NCBI GenBank assembly: GCA_947034895.1
Contig: OX344763.1
Span: forward strand, 7,752,501 to 7,816,500
DNA: 64,000 bases
DNA from: Rhytidiadelphus loreus
Lineage: Eukaryota; Streptophyta; Bryopsida; Hypnales; Hylocomiaceae
Reading direction: 5' to 3'
Shown: positions 61,880 through 64,000 of the stretch, one piece after another
How the letters are laid out: each line of letters opens with the position of its first letter
Numbering within the stretch: the first letter of the stretch is position 1
Notes under the pieces: generated by a model
Told to the model about the DNA's origin: nothing
The model's input: the letters and a program-made list of their open reading frames with translations, nothing else
Database searches by the model: none
Translations under genes and position numbers: made by a program

Positions 61880-64000
61880 CGGATTAGACCCTGGGTGTGT
61901 AGCCCTTCCCCTCGGCGCCGATGGCGTGGCCCTGGGGGTGCTCTCTGATCAGCATTCATAAAACGAAAAAAAAATCACAAAGAGAATGTCGGGGACAAGC
62001 CTCCGCGGATCAGGCCCACGGTGGGCAACCCTTCCCCTCGGCGCCGATGGCGTGGCCCTGGGGGTGCTCTCTGATCAGCATTCATAAAACGAAAAAAAAA
62101 TCACAAAGAGAATGTCGGGGACAAGCCTCCGCGGATCAGGCCCACGGTGGGCAGCCCTTCCCCTCGGCGCCGATGGCGTAGCCCTCAGGGGTGCTCTCTG
62201 ATCAGTATTCATGAAACAAAAAACAAAATAACAGAGAAACGTACCTTGGCCCTCTGCTCTTCGGATCAGACCCACGGTGGGCAGCCTTTCCCCTCGGCGC
62301 CGATGGCGTGGCCCTCAGGGGTGCTCTCAGATCAGCATTCATAAAACGAAAAAAAAATCACAAAGAGAGCGTCGGGGACAAGCCTCCTCGGATCAGACCT
62401 ACGGTGGGCAGCCCTTCCCCTCGGCGCCGATGGTGTGGCCCTCAGGGGTGCTCTCAGATCAGCATTCATAAAACGAAAAAAAAATCACGAAGAGAGCGTC
62501 GGGGACAAGCCTCCGCGGATCAGGCCCACGGTGGGCAGCCCTTCCCCTCGGCGCCGCTGGCCAGGCCCTGGGGGGTGCTCTCTAATCAGTATTCATGAAA
62601 CAAAAAACAAAATAACAGAGAAACGTACCTTGGCCCTTTCCTCTTTGGATCAGACCCACGGTGGGCAGCCTTTCCCCTCGGCGCCGATGGCGTGGCCCTC
62701 AGGGGTGCTCTCAGATCAGCATTCATAAAACGAAAAAAAAATCACAAAGAGAATGTCGGGGACAAGCCTCCGCGGATCAGGCCCACGGTGGGCAGCCCTT
62801 CCCCTCGGCGCCGATGGCGTGGCCCTCAGGGGTGCTCTCAGATCAGCATTCATAAAACGAAAAAAAAATAACGAAGAGAATGTCGGGGACAAGCCTCCGC
62901 GGATCAGGCCCTGGGTGTGCAGCCCTTCCCGTCGGCGCCGCTGGCCAGGCCCTGGGGGGTGCTCTCTAATCAGTATTCATGAAACAAAAAACAAAATAAC
63001 AGAGAAACGTACCTTGGCCCTTTCTTCTTTGGATCAGACCTACGGTGGGCAGCCTTTCCCCTTGGCGCCGATGGCGTGGCCCTCAGGGGTGCTCTCAGAT
63101 CAGCATTCATAAAACGAAAAAAAAATCACAAAGAGAATGTCGGGGACAAGCCTCCGCGGATCAGGCCCACGGTGGGCAGCCCTTCCCCTCGGCGCCGATG
63201 GCGTGGCCCTCAGGGGTGCTCTCTGATCAGTATTCATAAAACAAAAAACAAAATAACGGAGAAACGTACCTTGGCCCTTTCCTCTTTGGATCAGACCCAC
63301 GGTGGGCAGCCCTTCCCCTCGGCGCCGATGGCGTGGCCCTCAGGGGTGCTCTCAGATCAGCATTCATAAAACGAAAAAAAAATAACGAAGAGAATGTCGG
63401 GGACAAGCCTCCGCGGATCAGGCCCTGGGTGTGCAGCCCTTCCCGTCGGCGCCGCTGGCCAGGCCCTGGGGGGTGCTCTCTAATCAGTATTCATGAAACA
63501 AAAAACAAAATAACAGAGAAACGTACCTTGGCCCTTTCTTCTTTGGATCAGACCTACGGTGGGCAGCCTTTCCCCTTGGCGCCGATGGCGTGGCCCTCAG
63601 GGGTGCTCTCAGATCAGCATTCATAAAACGAAAAAAAAATCACAAAGAGAATGTCGGGGACAAGCCTCCGCGGATCAGGCCCACGGTGGGCAGCCCTTCC
63701 CCTCGGCGCCGATGGCGTGGCCCTCAGGGGTGCTCTCTGATCAGTATTCATAAAACAAAAAACAAAATAACGGAGAAACGTACCTTGGCCCTTTCCTCTT
63801 TGGATCAGACCCACGGTGGGCAGCCCTTCCCCTCGGCGCCGATGGCGTGGCCCTCAGGGGTGCTCTCAGATCAGCATTCATAAAACGAAAAAAAAATAAC
63901 GAAGAGAATGTCGGGGACAAGCCTCCGCGGATCAGGCCCTGGGTGTGCAGCCCTTCCCGTCGGCGCCGCTGGCCAGGCCCTGGGGGGTGCTCTCTAATCA
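61880..64000. repeat. 127/130-bp satellite array 5' of gene C
   Basis: Monomers beginning GATCAG start near 61882, 62007, 62134, 62264, 62391, 62518, 62648, 62775, 62902, 63032, 63159, 63289, 63416, 63546, 63673, 63803 and 63930. Two types occur: 127 bp (ACGAAAAAAAAATCACAAAG) and 130 bp (GAAACAAAAAACAAAATAAC). In the last 1.1 kb they form a nearly perfect 514-bp four-monomer unit. Open frames across it are repeat artefacts. The array continues past the window end. Confidence 0.95.

Noticed and set aside
61921..63883. Many 64-119-codon open frames in the satellite
   Set aside because: All are periodic translations of the 127/130-bp monomers.

Overview
The window looks like nuclear DNA of a land plant. 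Coding segments are split by GT-AG introns. CACTA-type transposons and MITEs with 3-bp target duplications, a tRNA-derived SINE, a solo LTR and satellite arrays fill much of the rest. Codon-rich islands are GC-rich and the remainder is AT-rich. I cannot name the species; a bryophyte, lycophyte or fern would fit as well as a seed plant.

The recurring theme is a family of genes that join an N-terminal ParB-like domain to a class-beta DNA-methyltransferase-like domain (motif IV before motif I). Three full-length relatives lie on the minus strand. Gene A (358-7348) is a multi-exon pseudogene with a nonsense codon in each of two exons, a lost base, a suspect acceptor and a CACTA element inside the motif-I exon. 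Gene C (57422-61821) has the same exon plan; all ten exons in the window are open and perfectly phased, so it is the best candidate for a working gene. Gene B (19123-22649) is a diverged, intron-poor, GC-rich member with two in-frame stops. Next to B on the same strand lie a small upstream ORF (22653-23210) and a downstream coiled-coil protein ending in an FCP1-like HAD domain (15769-19008).

Gene B and its degenerate copies travel with a striking palindrome, TCAGACCGCGCGGTCTGA and variants. It occurs about a dozen times in the 5' intron of the B locus, in the B introns and even in its coding sequence, and in two long arrays at 31.6-33.0 kb and 46.2-47.8 kb. These arrays sit in a large inverted repeat (arms 29.6-35.9 kb and 44.2-49.8 kb, about 8 kb spacer). 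Each arm carries a decayed copy of the B locus: leader exon, palindrome array, small ORF and coiled-coil segment. The right-arm copy continues to about 52.7 kb. A solo LTR present in only one arm shows that the duplication is older than that insertion.

Other regions: 6.56-7.18 kb is a 267-bp tandem repeat in intron 1 of gene A; 8.2-8.8 kb holds a local repeat; 8.9-14.9 kb is a block of roughly 1.4-kb units, each with a long imperfect hairpin; 27-29.2 kb has remnants of a DUF7869-like transposon protein; 37.76-39.71 kb is a 1.96-kb non-autonomous CACTA element in the inverted-repeat spacer; 53.7-55.9 kb is a third, direct copy of sequence flanking the B-type locus; 61.88-64 kb is a satellite of alternating 127/130-bp monomers directly 5' of gene C and running off the window.
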